From Daucus carota subsp. sativus (lineage: Eukaryota; Streptophyta; Magnoliopsida; Apiales; Apiaceae), in the NCBI RefSeq assembly GCF_001625215.2, contig NC_030384.2, positions 43,992,390 to 44,056,389 of the forward strand: a stretch of 64,000 nt of DNA. Reading direction: 5' to 3'. Under the pieces are notes generated by a model. That model was not told the origin of the DNA and ran no database searches. It saw only the letters and a list, made by a program, of their open reading frames with translations. A program made the position numbers and the translations under genes. The first letter of the stretch is position 1. Every line of letters begins with the position of its first letter. Positions 50,001-62,917 of this stretch are shown here, in pieces.

Positions 50001-53000
50001 TCATCTTCTATAACAGGCTCAAAATGTTCCTCTACCAACGAAGGTTGTGCAGTGGGTGCTAGAGGGTGCAAAGCAAGATACTCTAGCGAGTTCTCATCAA
50101 CCTCAAAGTCCTGCAATAAATTTAGAATACAAATTATAAATGTTATCTTGATAAGGTAGCCAACCTATGGGAGTATGGGTTGTGCTTGTTAATTTTGGGT
50201 GCAGATCTGGACCATTCTTATACATCTCTTTAGACCGATACATTACAAGTGCTGTTTACATAATGGCAAATGGGTGTATTTGAAGCTGACATATGTTAGG
50301 TTCATTTGATTGGTTTTAGTAACTTTAAGATATCTATGCTGGAAAGTATGATTGACGCATGCAATACCGGATTCTTAAAAATGCCGCCAAAGCGGTCGTC
50401 TTTCATAACTTCAGCAGGGAGTCCCTTCTTTTTCTTAGATTTTTTCTTAATATCAGCATCATCAGCATCCTTTCTGTTAATTTCAGCTTCCTCATCTTCG
50501 AGAAGACGTTTATAAATACCCCGATTAACTTTGGGTAGCGTTCTCTTAATCTGCAAAAAAGGAAGAACAGGTTGCAAGAATAAGAAAGGCGGCATAGTTC
50601 TGGAGACACCAAGTACTGCAGCATAATTTTCTTATACATATGATATATTGATATGAATGTCCAAATGTGGACCAAGCAACACTGTACCGTTTTTTTAGAA
50701 GCACAAAAAACTGATAAAAATTGTATCATTTATTACTATATATAACAGTACAAGGATATATGGTCATCCATCGGCCGGGGTACCAGGATCACATAATCTA
50801 CATTCTAAGAAAGGTAAGGGTTGGGTTCCCGGCTTCGACAAAAGATATAATATATATACAAACCTTATTAGGGAGGAGATGTCCAAATTCTAGCCAAAAA
50901 AATATCTAATTTTAAATAAAAGAGCTCAAAGGTTCCACACTTGGCAACTGCTGACATTAACATTTTAACTATTTATTATTATTTGGTTGTGAGTTGTGAT
51001 ATGCTAAAGAAGTTCTGAAATTTGATACTGAACAGCATAGAAAAACAAAATATTTATATATAGATATTCAACTAAATATTATAAAATTTGCATTGTGGGG
51101 GTTACAAGCTTGTATATCCAAAATTTTGAATAACCAGAATAATCAACCTGAAGCATATGTAAGAAAAAACAAATAGACTGGGAGATAAAAAAGGGGACGA
51201 GGCAAACTGCCAACTGCCAAGTAGGCAAGTAGCATTGTCTTTATCGTAATTTGCATTGGCTCATGATAGATGTAAAATTAGTTACATAATTCGTCCAGAC
51301 TCTTGCAGCTCATTGATCTACAAAACATTATACTTCGTAAATGACACCACCCACCCCGTATTTGTCATCATCACCCCTTTAATTGGTTTCTATTGGGGTA
51401 GGACCCTGTGTGTGCGTGTATTTACTTTTAACAACATAAATCAATATGCTCAAGAATAGTGTTAAGGACCTCTTAAGAATGAAAAAGTTAGTATTTTTGT
51501 CAATTGTAAACAAATAAAGTTACAAAAGCTGAAGACCTTCCATACAGGAACTTACAGTAATACGAGAACGCCGCTCCTCTTCCAATTTCTCCTGTTTACG
51601 CCGCTCTATATAATTATCATAAGCAAAAGGATCCACCAATGCTTGGGCCTGTCAAATTTGAACACTGATCAATATACTGAATTTTTCCAAACATTTATAA
51701 AAAAATTCTGCACCAGAAGACTAATGCTAAAGAGCAAATCTAAAGTCTCAATACTAAAACCAATAAAGTGGACATAGCCTAGTCAACTATACTGTTTCCA
51801 TATAACAATGCATAACCCTTATTAGGTTGGATAAATCCTTTAACAGTTCATTTTGACCTCAAAGTTTCCATATCATAAATGCTCCATTTTCTTTCTATGC
51901 TGGGAACTTCTGACTAGTCCTTTTCATTTGATCACAAGTACATTTGAAAAAAAAATTCAGAGGAAATAATGAAATGGACAATTAAAGCTGACGCCGATAA
52001 ACAGTAAATTGCCATTTCACCTAGCATCACACATGATTATTTATCCTCTGAACACACAAATTCACCACCAAGCTTCAACATCTGTGCCGCTCAAGAACAC
52101 CACTACGCTACTTTACCCAGACAATTTCCCTTGCAGCATCACAGTTCAAAATGAAATAAAAAGTCTCCACAAAACTTGTTTATAGAAAGCAAGGTCGATG
52201 GATGACTTATTTTTGTGTTCATTTGATATTATGTTACAATTAGCATACATAATGAAGTGTATATGATTTGTAATAGACACTATTTTTATGGATGTACAAT
52301 AGATCAGTCTTTATAATGTTTTACTAGTGTTAAGCTTGCAAGTCAAGTCCATATCCAAGAATCCAAAAAATTTAAACCTAAGCATCTGACTCTTAATACC
52401 ACACGCGTATCTGACACACATTGCCAAGTCCGGGTAATGTAGCTGATACATTATACTCTTAAAATATCTAAGAAACTGAGAAACTAAGACTTCGTAATCA
52501 TGTCCATATAGACATGGACCAGTTCAAAGACATAATACCACCTGAAGCTATGACCACCAGATAAATGCATATGTGTAGGTACTCAAGAGTAACAGAGCTT
52601 ATTATTAATGGATGAGGCCATTACTGAACAGTGGAATTTCCCTGATGAGGGGTTGATACTTGAAAAATGAATGGGTGGGTGATATTTGTTTAAGAAGGGT
52701 GGTTATGGCAAATTTGGAAGCAAAACACACGTGTTTGAAGTAATTATAGACATAATGCTCCATGCTTAAGGCTACTAAAAATATTGGATGATTAAAGTGA
52801 AAGGCTGAAAGCTGACATTATATTAGAACAGAAAAATGGAGGATGAATGACAAAGGTGCGTATCAGTAAAAAAAATTTCTACAAAAACTTCAAGATATCC
52901 AATAAGAATAAGATTGTGTTCAGGGACATGAAATACATCTTTAAGTGATGGATTTCAAATGACATTAATGGAGCTGTGATTACAGATTCTCAAATATATA

Positions 53001-56000
53001 TTCTGATTCAAATGGCTAGGAATTGAATCATATCCAAATTCAATTTCTTTTAGTTTTCCAAACATGTCATTATTTCAAATTCAGAATCTTAGAAGAATTA
53101 CATGTTACCAAACAAACCATTAAGAAGTTAAATTAACACATCCAGTGTTGACAACTGACAGCACTCCCTCAACGAACCCAACCCTGGTGTCCAGCTGATT
53201 AGTAATATATCTTTCATAAATTATCCTCGAGTCGAAGATCACATTTTTCAAAATAGCTATAAATACTTATAAGTTATACGGGAGAAATAAGCTCAAACCT
53301 TCTTATAAAGACGATAATCGATAAAGAAACCATGCATGTAGGCTCTTAATAGGTTGGTGCCAATCAAATTAGACAGATTCAACTTTTCAAGATCTTCCTT
53401 TGTCAAGAATTTAAAATCATCATATATGGTTGTTTGACCACCCTCCTCCAACTCTTCCTACAAAGATAAACACAAGTAGTATAATCAGCCACCAAGTTCT
53501 ACAAATAATAAAATACATAATCAACTAATACAGAAACCACATCTTATGATCATACCGTTAAGTTCTCAAGATACGAACACCACTTAGGAGCAGGTCCAAG
53601 AGCGGGTATAAAATAAGAAGGAATTTGAGTGTTTTCTAGAGCCAACAACATCAGCCCGCTGTTATCAAACACACATATGTCGTTAATGTTTCCAGCTGTT
53701 GGCTCAATGCTGGTCATGCCATCTCCCTGAAAAACCATGAAAGGAGTCGATTAAACTCTAAGACATTTAACTATGATTGAGATCAAAATCCCTAGCATTA
53801 AACGTATTTTTGCCCAATTGCAGCCACATTTTGCACTAGGTCCAATCAATAAGATCTAACTTTAATTTGAACAAGCTGAAAGAATATCAAACCATTTATT
53901 TAATTCAAAATATATTTGCATAATTTATGTCGAGATAACCGATGTTACGCAAATCAAGAAACTCTTCTTAAACTTATCAGATAAGCTAGAGATGCTTTCT
54001 TAAATAATTAATTCAATGACACTTAATTTTAATTTATTTGCGCAAAAAAATGTTACAGTATTTGTTTATGCTAAAGATCGATGAATTTGGGTACCTAACA
54101 TCAGAAAAATTTTGTAATCGCAAAATAAAAAGGGTCTGAAAGAAATAAAGACTCCATACTGTTTCAGGGTCCCATATCCTGACGATATGCTTGTCAGTAG
54201 TAATAAGCTTGGATCTCTCGGAATTTATAGTTTGATGCCACTTAATATTCAATATAGGGCTGCCATACCTACGATACGGGGAAAAAGAAGAAAGTATGAT
54301 CAACTCATTATTCATATATAAAATTAAGAATAATCTAAAACACCAAAAGTAAAAACATGCAGTAGATTTTGCTCACATGTGATCCTTTACTCTCAAAGGA
54401 CAAGAAGATCGCATGTCATAGAGTAGTACCTGCATTGCGAATTCCAAACTGAGTCCACAGCCCAACAACAGACACTATAACTGGTTATACTGGGGAACTA
54501 AACCCTTTCCGCTCTCCTGAGCATAGTTTAACTAGATTCTGTATTCATACACTATCTTGGCATACCTTTGCACAATTAGGTTATCTTGACAAGAGTCTGA
54601 ATACATTAAATATCTTAGCATACCTTTCCACAACTAGTTCCAACAGCCATATGATAGCCTCCCTCTCCATCAAACTGTAGTGCAGTAACCTGCTACAACA
54701 TGCACATTATTAGAGAATTCTCAAAGAAATATATATTAACTGGCAACTGTGGGTGGCTTAAAAAACTGATATTTTTGTTCCTGCAAATCGATGCAGTAAT
54801 ATTTAATATAAAGATCTAATCTTTTGTAAAATGTCATCTCTTCACAATATAAACTTAATTTGACTAAAACAACTACATATGCACATGTTGGTGGCCGAAA
54901 CCCTTGCAGGACCACGACAACTGTACATTGATGCAGTGTAATATTTATGAAACTAAAACGTAAATCAGGGAAGGAGGGAATCACCTGCTCAATCTCACCA
55001 GTAGATACAATTGTATTAATCCTACCAACTGATGATCTTGTTCTCATGTCAAAGCATTCAACAGCTCCATCCTCACCCCCACAAGCAACTAACCCATGAA
55101 CTTTGCTGAATTACAAAGAGAAACTACAGTGAAAACTCAGGGGGGGGGGGGGGAAATTCAAGTTGACAAAGTAGTGGAAACTTTTTCCGATTTCATTCTC
55201 GCATGCACTAAAAGAAAAACTATACCAACCTTCGGCAAACAGCATTTACTGCAGGGGACTGTGTATTAAGTGAGGAGAGAAAGCGTCCCTGTGAAACAAA
55301 ACATATTTTTACAATTGGTTATGGCAACAGAATAGAAAAAAGATTAGCATATTTATTTATGCTTTAATATGTGAACCAACTAGCAACTAAGAATATGTAA
55401 ACTAGAGAAAACCACAATCTTTTCATTATAATGTAAACACTTTTCTTTTTGTCTGTTTCACAAGTGTTAATCCACACAAAAATAAATCAAGCTTTTCTTT
55501 TTATTTTAGATGCAATACTGAATAATCAAAACAGAAGTTAGTTGCTGACAATAAATCTACATCACAGTGGACCATCATGATTCATGCACCTCTGCTATAA
55601 AGATGCACATACTAAAGTTACCATGATATTATTATAAAAAACCTTACAAAAAGGGGGAAAAAAACTCTACGCTAATAAACAGGTAGCAACAAACCTGTTC
55701 TAAGTTAATTCTGTATACATCTGGAGAAGAGGCAGCACAAATCAAATCACAAGACCAGCAATCATAAGCAATATCCCTTCCCATCCTATCAAAATAACAC
55801 AAGCCTGAGATCATACCTAACTATAACACTGTAGGCAAGCTTATATGTGGAGAATTACAGATGCAAACGTATAACTGCAAGTCTGCAGGTTTTCCTATTC
55901 AGTAATATACTCTTTGAATGAGGGATCGGCTTGGGGGAATGAAGATGGGCAGCAATGTTGTAATATTGCTCTTTCTGACAACGTCGCGATTATATATGAT

Positions 56001-58172
56001 AAGCTAGTAAATATGCACAAACTGAAGTGCCTTGAAGAAAGATTATTAGATAGTAAAGAATGCATCTAGCTGCCAACTGCTTAACCCTAGGTCCATTAAT
56101 ACCTTCATTAACGGGTGACTAGATGTTCTGTGAAGAACGGACCAGAAAAGGCAAACCAGCGAATTAATTTAATATTGTCAAGGGTGTAAAAGATAATGAC
56201 AGAACATATATATTGGTAATGGTATTGAGATACTGTACATATATTCAGTGTTCTAAAAATCGCCGAGTCGACCGAGTACTCATTCCGAGTACTCGCTTTT
56301 GACCCCTCGTCCGATCCGAGTTCCGAGTAATCAGGTTCAAAACCGATGTATGAAAAAATCGGTCAAAACTCGGTTTGACTCCGAGTACTCGAGGTCAAAT
56401 CCGAGTTTGACTTATCAATTTTTTATTATTTTATTTGAAAATTATTTCAAAAGAGACTAAACGTAAATTTATATACGTTTTGGTCTTTTTTTTTGCAAAG
56501 TATTAACATTAATTATAAAGTATATGTGTTTTATCATTAAAACTTGTGAATGATTATTATGTCAAAAACTATCAAACAAATAACTTTTATTTGAACTTCA
56601 TTATTTCAAGTGTGTTATTAAAATATTAATATTATTAGATAGTTTTATTATTAATCAGTATATAACTATATATGAGAGGAATAATTAATTAAAAAAAATA
56701 CCCGATTATTTATCCGATAACTCATTCCGAGTACTCTTCCGAGTTCCGAGTACTCATTTTTCCGGAACTAAACCGAGTCGGACCGAGTTCCGATTTTTAC
56801 AACCTTGACATATAATAAGGCTAATTTGAAAAGACAGTCAGTAGAGAAGATAATTAAACCTTAGAAAAAAAATTACCGTGGAATCCTCAAACTGTAGTGA
56901 CTTCCGTATTTTGCATGAAGCTGAACGGAACGATCGGCACAGAGGAATGCAATCTTAGAATAATCATCGTCCAGCACCTACAGGAGACCAATATCAGCTT
57001 ATTCACACAACATGTTAAGTAACTAACATTTCAGAAGAAAATAAATTGTGCTTCCTCTGTAAAGCCAGATAGACATGCAATAAAATATTTGACTTAGAAT
57101 ATGGAACACAGATCCAAAGTTTCCTACTTCTCGCTGGAAAATAAACTACAGAACAGGCTGTTAAAAAATCTGTAAAAGAAACCACTAGAATCCACAAACA
57201 TTAGAATATTTAAAAATGTTACACACGATTACTACATTGCCTCTTTACTTTTAGGTCGTATCTGTCATCTATAGTCCTTGGGTATAGAAAGACAACTTCG
57301 TTTCCAAAACATCACGGAACTACCATTTTATGGTTCTAATCTACATAAACAATTTTCATTCATAAGCAGTAGAGCATCCGACCAAATATTCGATAAATTA
57401 TTTAGGTACACAGTTAAAAGATCAACATGTCCTCAAACAGGTGAAGATATATTTCTAACAATAGCACGTGAAAGTATCAGTAGTAAGTTCCAACCTCGCA
57501 GCATTTCTTACTTGCACATTTATTTCGAATGATGATAAATAGACAAATTATCCATTAAATATCAACAATACAAGAACAAAGAATTGACTTGCAACTACAG
57601 AGAAATAAATAAATGCAAGTCCAAACAACACGAGGCAACCGTACCTCAAAGTTAATAATCTCAGACACCAAATGCCTTTCAAACTTCAACGAAAGTTCCC
57701 TCAACTCGTAAACTTTGACCTGCGGTGGATAAATACCTATAATTTCGAGTTCAAAATCAGTTCCTCAAGTCTAATTCCATTCCATAATTTGTACCCCTCA
57801 AGTACCCGAAATACACAAAAACCAAATATTACTGAGCACCTGATGCAATAAGATATTCTCCATCAGGAGTTGCCTTAATTCTTGTGGTTGCGGTCTCGAA
57901 CCGCAAGTCCTGAATCAAATCCACTCTTTGCAAATAATCTACAATAAGCAAAACAAAACACAATTTAACAAAAACAAAGCAAAGAGCTAAGGCAGGCATC
58001 AATAGTAATATAGGTTAAACAGACCTTTATCTTTACGAAGAGATTTGAGCTTCTTAGGGTTAAGCCACGTGGCAAGCGAACGATTCTGAGAAGTAACGGA
58101 GTACATCTTAACTCCATTAATGGAGGTGGACTTGAGGCTACCGCCACCGCCTCCTGCGCCTTGGGAGGCCAT
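47023..58172 (-). CDS. NOL10: NOL10/Enp2-like nucleolar WD-repeat protein
   Basis: Sixteen coding exons on the minus strand join in frame to 716 aa, close to human NOL10 and yeast Enp2. Exons: 58172-58025, 57938-57840, 57736-57645, 56977-56877, 55785-55695, 55288-55230, 55105-54985, 54692-54624, 54429-54377, 54268-54160, 53726-53556, 53457-53299, 51648-51556, 50550-50368, 50110-49896, 47410-47023. The family is needed for early 18S rRNA processing in the small-subunit processome. The WD-repeat propeller covers about residues 20-370 (VKVYELRELSLKFERH, HGLVACGGEDGAVECFDMR, LITTDKHIVRIWDPET, GDGMTSIEPTAGNINDIC). Then come a conserved AYMHGFFIDYRLYKK segment, a basic KKKSKKKK stretch (about 490-497), a NUC153 motif (DDRFGGIFKNPDFEVDENS, about 507-525), an acidic serine-rich region and a C-terminal RGG tail. 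Introns 4 and 15 hold transposons. All junctions are GT-AG and in phase. Confidence 0.94.
48479..48716. mobile_element. Stowaway MITE with long perfect-like hairpin
   Basis: It begins CTACCTCCGTCTG and ends GACGATGGGAGTAG, with TA on each side (48477-48478, 48717-48718). The two halves form a long hairpin: TTTGTCATTTTGATTTTTTG pairs with its inverse near the right end. 238 bp, non-coding. It is nested in the larger inverted-repeat element. Confidence 0.85.
48840..49263. repeat. three tandem units of about 125-135 bp
   Basis: Units at about 48840-48976, 49000-49137 and 49138-49263 each contain ATTCGGAACAAATAAGTGAT (or a close variant), TATATTCGGGA and GGAATGATTAGTG. A fourth diverged unit lies in the same orientation at 47735-47880. 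Confidence 0.75.
56246..56807. mobile_element. hAT-like MITE rich in CCGAGTACTC motifs, NOL10 intron 4
   Basis: Ends CAGTGTTCTAAAAATCG and complement CAAGGTTGTAAAAATCG form the TIR. Flanks CATATATT (left) and CATATAAT (right, one base after the end) resemble an 8-bp target duplication with one mismatch. Subterminal regions repeat CGAGTACTC, TTCCGAGTACTC and CCGAGTCG many times; the centre is AT-rich. 562 bp, non-coding. Confidence 0.7.
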
Positions 58173-59532
58173 AGAAAGAGAGAGACTCGACAAAGTAGGG
58201 TTACAACGCGGAGAGAGACCCAATTATAAATTCCAGGACACGTCGACCGTATGTTTTCAACAACAAATGCGTCGCGCGCTGATCTGTTTGCACAGCTTCG
58301 GGGTTTTGATGCTAAACCCTAATTTCCCCAATTATTATTAGTTAACCCGTGCAAAGAGTGACAACGGTATATAATTCGTAATTTATTATTAGTTATAATT
58401 TAAATTTTAATATCATTTTTTTAGTATTTTTGTATTAATGAATTAGATTTTAATTAAATTATATTAACCAACTGATTATATCTTCTAACGGAAATTTAGT
58501 TTTCACAATTTATTATCTATCTATAAATATTATTCTGATATTAATATGTGACAGTTAATTATTCAATTAATTTTAAATCAAATTTTTCATATTTCATATA
58601 TCTTCATATGTTACATAATGATTCGTGTTTGTAATGAAATAGAATACGTTAGAGTTAAATTTCGAGTAAAATACGTTATAATTAAAAAGTAACATCTCCA
58701 ATTATTTATATGTATTTTAGACAAAAGATATTCAAAATTGTATATTTATAATTAGTTATACATTTATCTATAAGAATTTTTTAATATTAATATATGTTAT
58801 AAATAGTAGTTTCATTTTTTTTAACTAATTATAAATTATATTTAAAAAGATATTAATATACATAAGGAGTGTTTTTAGCATATGAAATTGTTTAATAGAT
58901 ATCTACATGTTGTAGATTTTTAGTTTTAGAGGAGAGTACCAAACCAAAATTTTGTACGACTGCAAATTATATTTAAAAAGATATTAATATACATAAGGAG
59001 TGTTTTAGTACCATGTTGGTTTTTTATAGTATAGTATAGATTACAAGTGAATTGTTATAAATAATTATATTTGTATGCGTGTATTTCTCCGTCCTAAATT
59101 TTCGGAATAGGTATTAAAAATTTTTTTCAAAAATAAAATTCGAAATTAATACATAGAAGATGTAGGTTTGCTTATTTAGCAAAAAGAAATAATAAGTTTT
59201 CTTATACATCAAGTATAAAAATTCGAAACAACTCTTGTTATGAATGAGAAAGAAGGAGTACTTGACAAGTATAAACTTTTGACCTTTCATCTTTAGAATT
59301 TTTAATCTTTCAGATACTTTTAGTTTTATTTTTAATTTTTGACTTTTCAAATATTTTGTTATCATGTACCTATGACTACATATCAAACTTGTATTTGTGA
59401 ATTCAGTTCAGTGAATATATTTCTCTTATTCACTTTCCGATATTTCCTTCTTTTCTTAATGTAGTCTATAATTATATTATATTCATAACTAACATGCTCT
59501 CGGTTGTGTTACCTTGATGGTGTGTTTTATAT
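58173..59532. other. intergenic: NOL10 promoter and AT-rich DNA
   Basis: The left edge (to about 58300) should be the NOL10 promoter. A 36-bp-scale near-repeat with AAAAAGATATTAATATACAT and AAGGAGTGTTTT occurs at about 58846 and 58975. A degraded Stowaway-like pair of ends may lie at about 59087-59262. No gene is seen. Confidence 0.45.
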
Positions 59533-59820
59533 TATATACTTATATATAATAAGCGTAAAGAAGATAATTTGGTCGCATGGTTTCATGGTCCAAAAGCTTA
59601 TCGTCCGTTGGATCGTATATTGAACAAATAAGCATCGTTAGATTAGAATAAAATTAACTTCTGTTTTATAAGGCAACTGTTAGCTATTTGCATGTTTATG
59701 ACTTCTTTTCTGAATCTGAAACAAATTATATCTTTCATGTGTTTATGATTTTTTTTAATGTAAAATAAATATTTCGTACCAGTTTTATTTCCAGAATCAT
59801 ATAAATTGCACCATCTGTTT

Positions 59821-59879
<59 letters not shown>

Positions 59880-60449
59880 CGCACCGTCACAATTTTTATA
59901 TAATATATTTTAAAATTAATAAGCCGGATTTACATGAGGAACGAATAAAAAAACTTTTTCTTAATCCAAAACAGGTTCTACTTAATCATATAACTTTTTC
60001 TTATCGCATGTTTATGATTCTTTTTCTTAATTCAAAACAAATTATGTTTATCAATTTTAATCTAAAACCATAATTTAGAAAAATAATTAAATCAAATTAT
60101 AATAATTTTAATATAAAATACATTTATAAATATATTCTAATAGAAGTTGGTCTCGCATATTCACTTCAAAACTTTATTAAAATTTAATAGAAAGAATTTA
60201 ATATTTTGGCATGATATATATGAGAAAAGAAATGGCTTGATTATAATAGTTTATTTGAAGGCATTAATGGTTGTGATGGTGTATATACAACAGTTCGAAC
60301 TTACAAACAAATCATAATTTTGAATTTTATTTTATTGAAAATTTTGATTTATTATTTATAAATTCAATTTTTTCGCACCATTTAAAATATATTTAAAATT
60401 TTTATAAATAATTAAAAATCTCCCGTGCCTTGCACGGGCTATAAGCTAG
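59533..60449 (+). mobile_element. non-autonomous Helitron, same family as 22008-23863
   Basis: The right end has a 7-bp-stem hairpin CCCGTGC-CTT-GCACGGG (60422-60438), then CTATAAG and CTAG followed by T, nearly the same as the Helitron at 22008-23863. The left end is less certain: TATATACTTATATATAATAA at 59533 resembles that element's 5' end but lacks the TC. About 0.9 kb, no helicase; it contains a (TA)n microsatellite. Confidence 0.7.
59824..59876. repeat. (TA)n microsatellite, about 53 bp
   Basis: Uninterrupted AT dinucleotide run. Confidence 0.95.
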
Positions 60450-60546
60450 TATTTTAAGAAGACCAGCACTTAAAAGTTTGCGTGTATCCAAATTTAAGTG
60501 CTTCAGGTTTGACGTAGTACAAAATATGGTTTAACTAAAACACATT

Positions 60547-60760
60547 TGGGCCGTTTGGCCAGTTTAAAAAAAGTGATTCCATACTTAAAGTAAAGAAGTG
60601 GAGTAAAAGTGAGAAGTAAATTAAAGTGTTTGGAAAAGAAGCAGCTGAGAGAGAAGTTAGCATTCTCAGCTTCTTAAAAGTGCTTCTACTTATTTACACA
60701 AACGGATTAAGAAAAGCAGAAGTCAGAAGTAGAAATGACTTCTGCTTCCCAAACAGCCCC
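60547..60760. mobile_element. hAT-like MITE
   Basis: It begins TGGGCCGTTTGGCCAG and ends CTTCCCAAACAGCCCC. Internal motifs (TAAAGAAGTGGAGTAAAAG, AAAGTGCTTCTACTTATTTA, CACAAACGGATT) match the element at 14024-14266, so they belong to one family. 214 bp. Confidence 0.7.
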
Positions 60761-60776
60761 ATTATCTTTTTGATTG

Positions 60777-61467
60777 CTATCAAAAATCGATATCTAAAAA
60801 TAACACATACAACATACATATAAAAATGATAATATTATGATATATAGTTGTTAATATACAATCGATGATACGTTTCAACTAAATACTTTAATTTTTTTTA
60901 ATTACTCCATGTTATCATTTTAAAAGTAATATCATATATATGTATATGATATCTATTTAGACTATGGGTCAGGTCCCTAGCATACACATGTTGGGGACCT
61001 GTTAAAAATCATACAGGTGCCTGGCCGTTGGATTAATATCCAACAGTTAGGATTAAAATAAAGTTTTGGTACGTTCCGTGCTAATAAAGCGCTGGACGAG
61101 AAAAACCATGTTCAACGATTAAAAAGCGCTGCACGTGTGAAAAATGGGTTTTAACCGGCACTAAAAAAGCGTTGGACATATTAAAATTTTGTTTTAATCC
61201 TGCCCGCTGGATATTCATCCAACTGTCAGGAACCTATATGTTTTTTAACATGTCTCCGGCATATATATGCTAGGGACCTGTACCCGTAGTATATATATCT
61301 AATATCTATGATATCACTTTTTAAATGATAACATGGATTAATTAAAAAAATATTAATATATTTAGTTGAAACATATTATCGATTGTATATTAATAATTAT
61401 ATATAATAATATTTTCCTTTTTATATGTATGTTGTATGTGTTATTTTCAGATATTGGTTTTTGATAG
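60777..61467. repeat. 691-bp near-palindrome (foldback element)
   Basis: The left arm starts CTATCAAAAATCGATATCT and runs through ACACATACAACATACATATA, AATATACAATCGAT, GTTTCAACTAAAT, CCATGTTATCATTT and CAGGTCCCTAGCATA to TCCAAC. The right arm has the same blocks in inverted order and ends TTTTTGATAG. Arms are about 310 bp each. The centre holds two related direct motifs (GTGCTAATAAAGCGCTGGAC and GGCACTAAAAAAGCGTTGGAC-like). No coding capacity. Confidence 0.8.
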
Positions 61468-61713
61468 TTAGGAATTTTCACATTCATGACTTATAAGTTA
61501 GAAATTTTTTTTATGAGCTATTTGTAAAAATAAAATGAAATTTAGTATTTGATTTTATTTCGCATAGGAATTAATTATAATTTAATATTTAATTGCATTA
61601 CATACATAATAAAATTGTTAGTATATTCAACATACACATGTTGAACCAATATTATTGATAATCTCACTAAAAAATAATTTTAAATCCATGTATAATTAAT
61701 TTTGAATAAAATA

Positions 61714-62909
61714 GGATGCTGATTTATGCACACCCTAAACTTATTTATGCACACCCTCTATCTTTTTTGGACCAAGTTGCTCTTAATTCTTTTAGCAGTG
61801 TTTTGTTTTTTTATATACTTAATTTATCATCTTTCCTACTAATATATTTAGGGGCCGTTTGGCTTAACTTAAAAGAAGTTACTTATTACTTTTAAGTGAT
61901 TTCTTGATTAAAAGTGATAAGTAATTTTGTACTTATAAGCTGTTTAGGTGTTTGGATAAATTCATTAAAATTCACGACTTATTAGGTATAAAAATTGCTA
62001 AAATAATAATAAAATATTATAAACTATCTTTTAGAATGATCATACACATCGTTGTGAAGTTAAATTTCGAAAAAAAAAAATAAGTCAAGAAAAAAACTAG
62101 CATTTCTAACTTCTAAAACTCCAGCATATAAGTCGCCAGAAGTGCTTATAATTTCTTTACCCAAACACTACGAAATAAGTAGAAGTTGACTTATAAGCTA
62201 GAAGCTGGGCTTAAAAGCCCCGCCAAACACCCCCTTAGTAACTCTGTATATAACAAGGTAGAAACTTTTCCAGATCTGACTGTTGCGAGGAGGTCTTCCA
62301 GCAACCATGCTTTTCTTTACTATTTTAAATTTGAGTCTTCGGTTCCTCTGTGGCAACTGGCAACCCTTTTGTGGCTGGCCTGATGTAAAAAAAGACTCTG
62401 TTTTGTTCAATCAGCATTTCTTCACGTCCTCATCCTTCGATGCTTCACCAAATTCGCATTTGGTTATTCACACCTGGACCAGAAGGCACTGCAGACATTT
62501 CTCAGCTTGGCACCTAAAATTTCATGAGTACTAGGCACATTTGTGCTTAGATTGCAATCCTTCTGCTTGTTGTTTTCCTTCTTCCAACTACTTAATACAT
62601 GCACGAATATATACTTGTGAGTTAGGTTTAGGTATTATCAAACTAGTAACATCTTCCAGTTAAACCCCCTTCACTACTAAGTACTAGATAATAGGATAAG
62701 TAAAATATGTTTCAGGTACAGTGAGATGCGTTTGCGTACTCTTCCATGAAGATCTACATTCGACTCGTGTAGCAGATAAATTAAGTAAATAAAAAAGCAA
62801 AACACTGTTGAAAGAATTAAGGGCAACTTGGTCAAAAAAAAGAAAAGGTGTGCATAAATAAGTTTAGGGTGTGCATAAATAAGTTTAGGGTGTGCATAAA
62901 TCAGCACCC
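61714..62909. mobile_element. 1.2-kb TIR transposon with perfect 8-bp target duplication
   Basis: Flanked by ATAAAATA on both sides (61706-61713 and 62910-62917). The left end GGATGCTGATTTATGCACAC and the right-end complement GGGTGCTGATTTATGCACAC are TIRs. They are extended by subterminal copies of ATTTATGCACACCCTAAACT (two on the left, three on the right) and by a shared GACCAAGTTGC block. No transposase is seen. A hAT-like MITE is nested at 61850-62236, and the remaining 62240-62700 is not recognised. Confidence 0.85.
61850..62236. mobile_element. hAT-like MITE nested in the 61714-62909 element
   Basis: It begins AGGGGCCGTTTGGCTTAAC and ends GCCCCGCCAAACACCCCCTT, with AAAAGTGATAAGTAA and CTTATAAGTCAACTTCTAC-type subterminal motifs. 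387 bp, non-coding. It is related in ends, not in whole sequence, to the other hAT-like MITEs here. Confidence 0.65.
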
Positions 62910-62917
62910 ATAAAATA

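Noticed and set aside
58325..58360. Minus-strand Helitron-like 3' end (GCACGGGTTAACTAAT)
   Set aside because: The preceding hairpin is incomplete and no matching 5' end was found, so I do not call an element.
62186..62534. Open frames within the 1.2-kb TIR transposon
   Set aside because: No domain recognised, overlapping frames on both strands, and located inside a transposon and MITE end.
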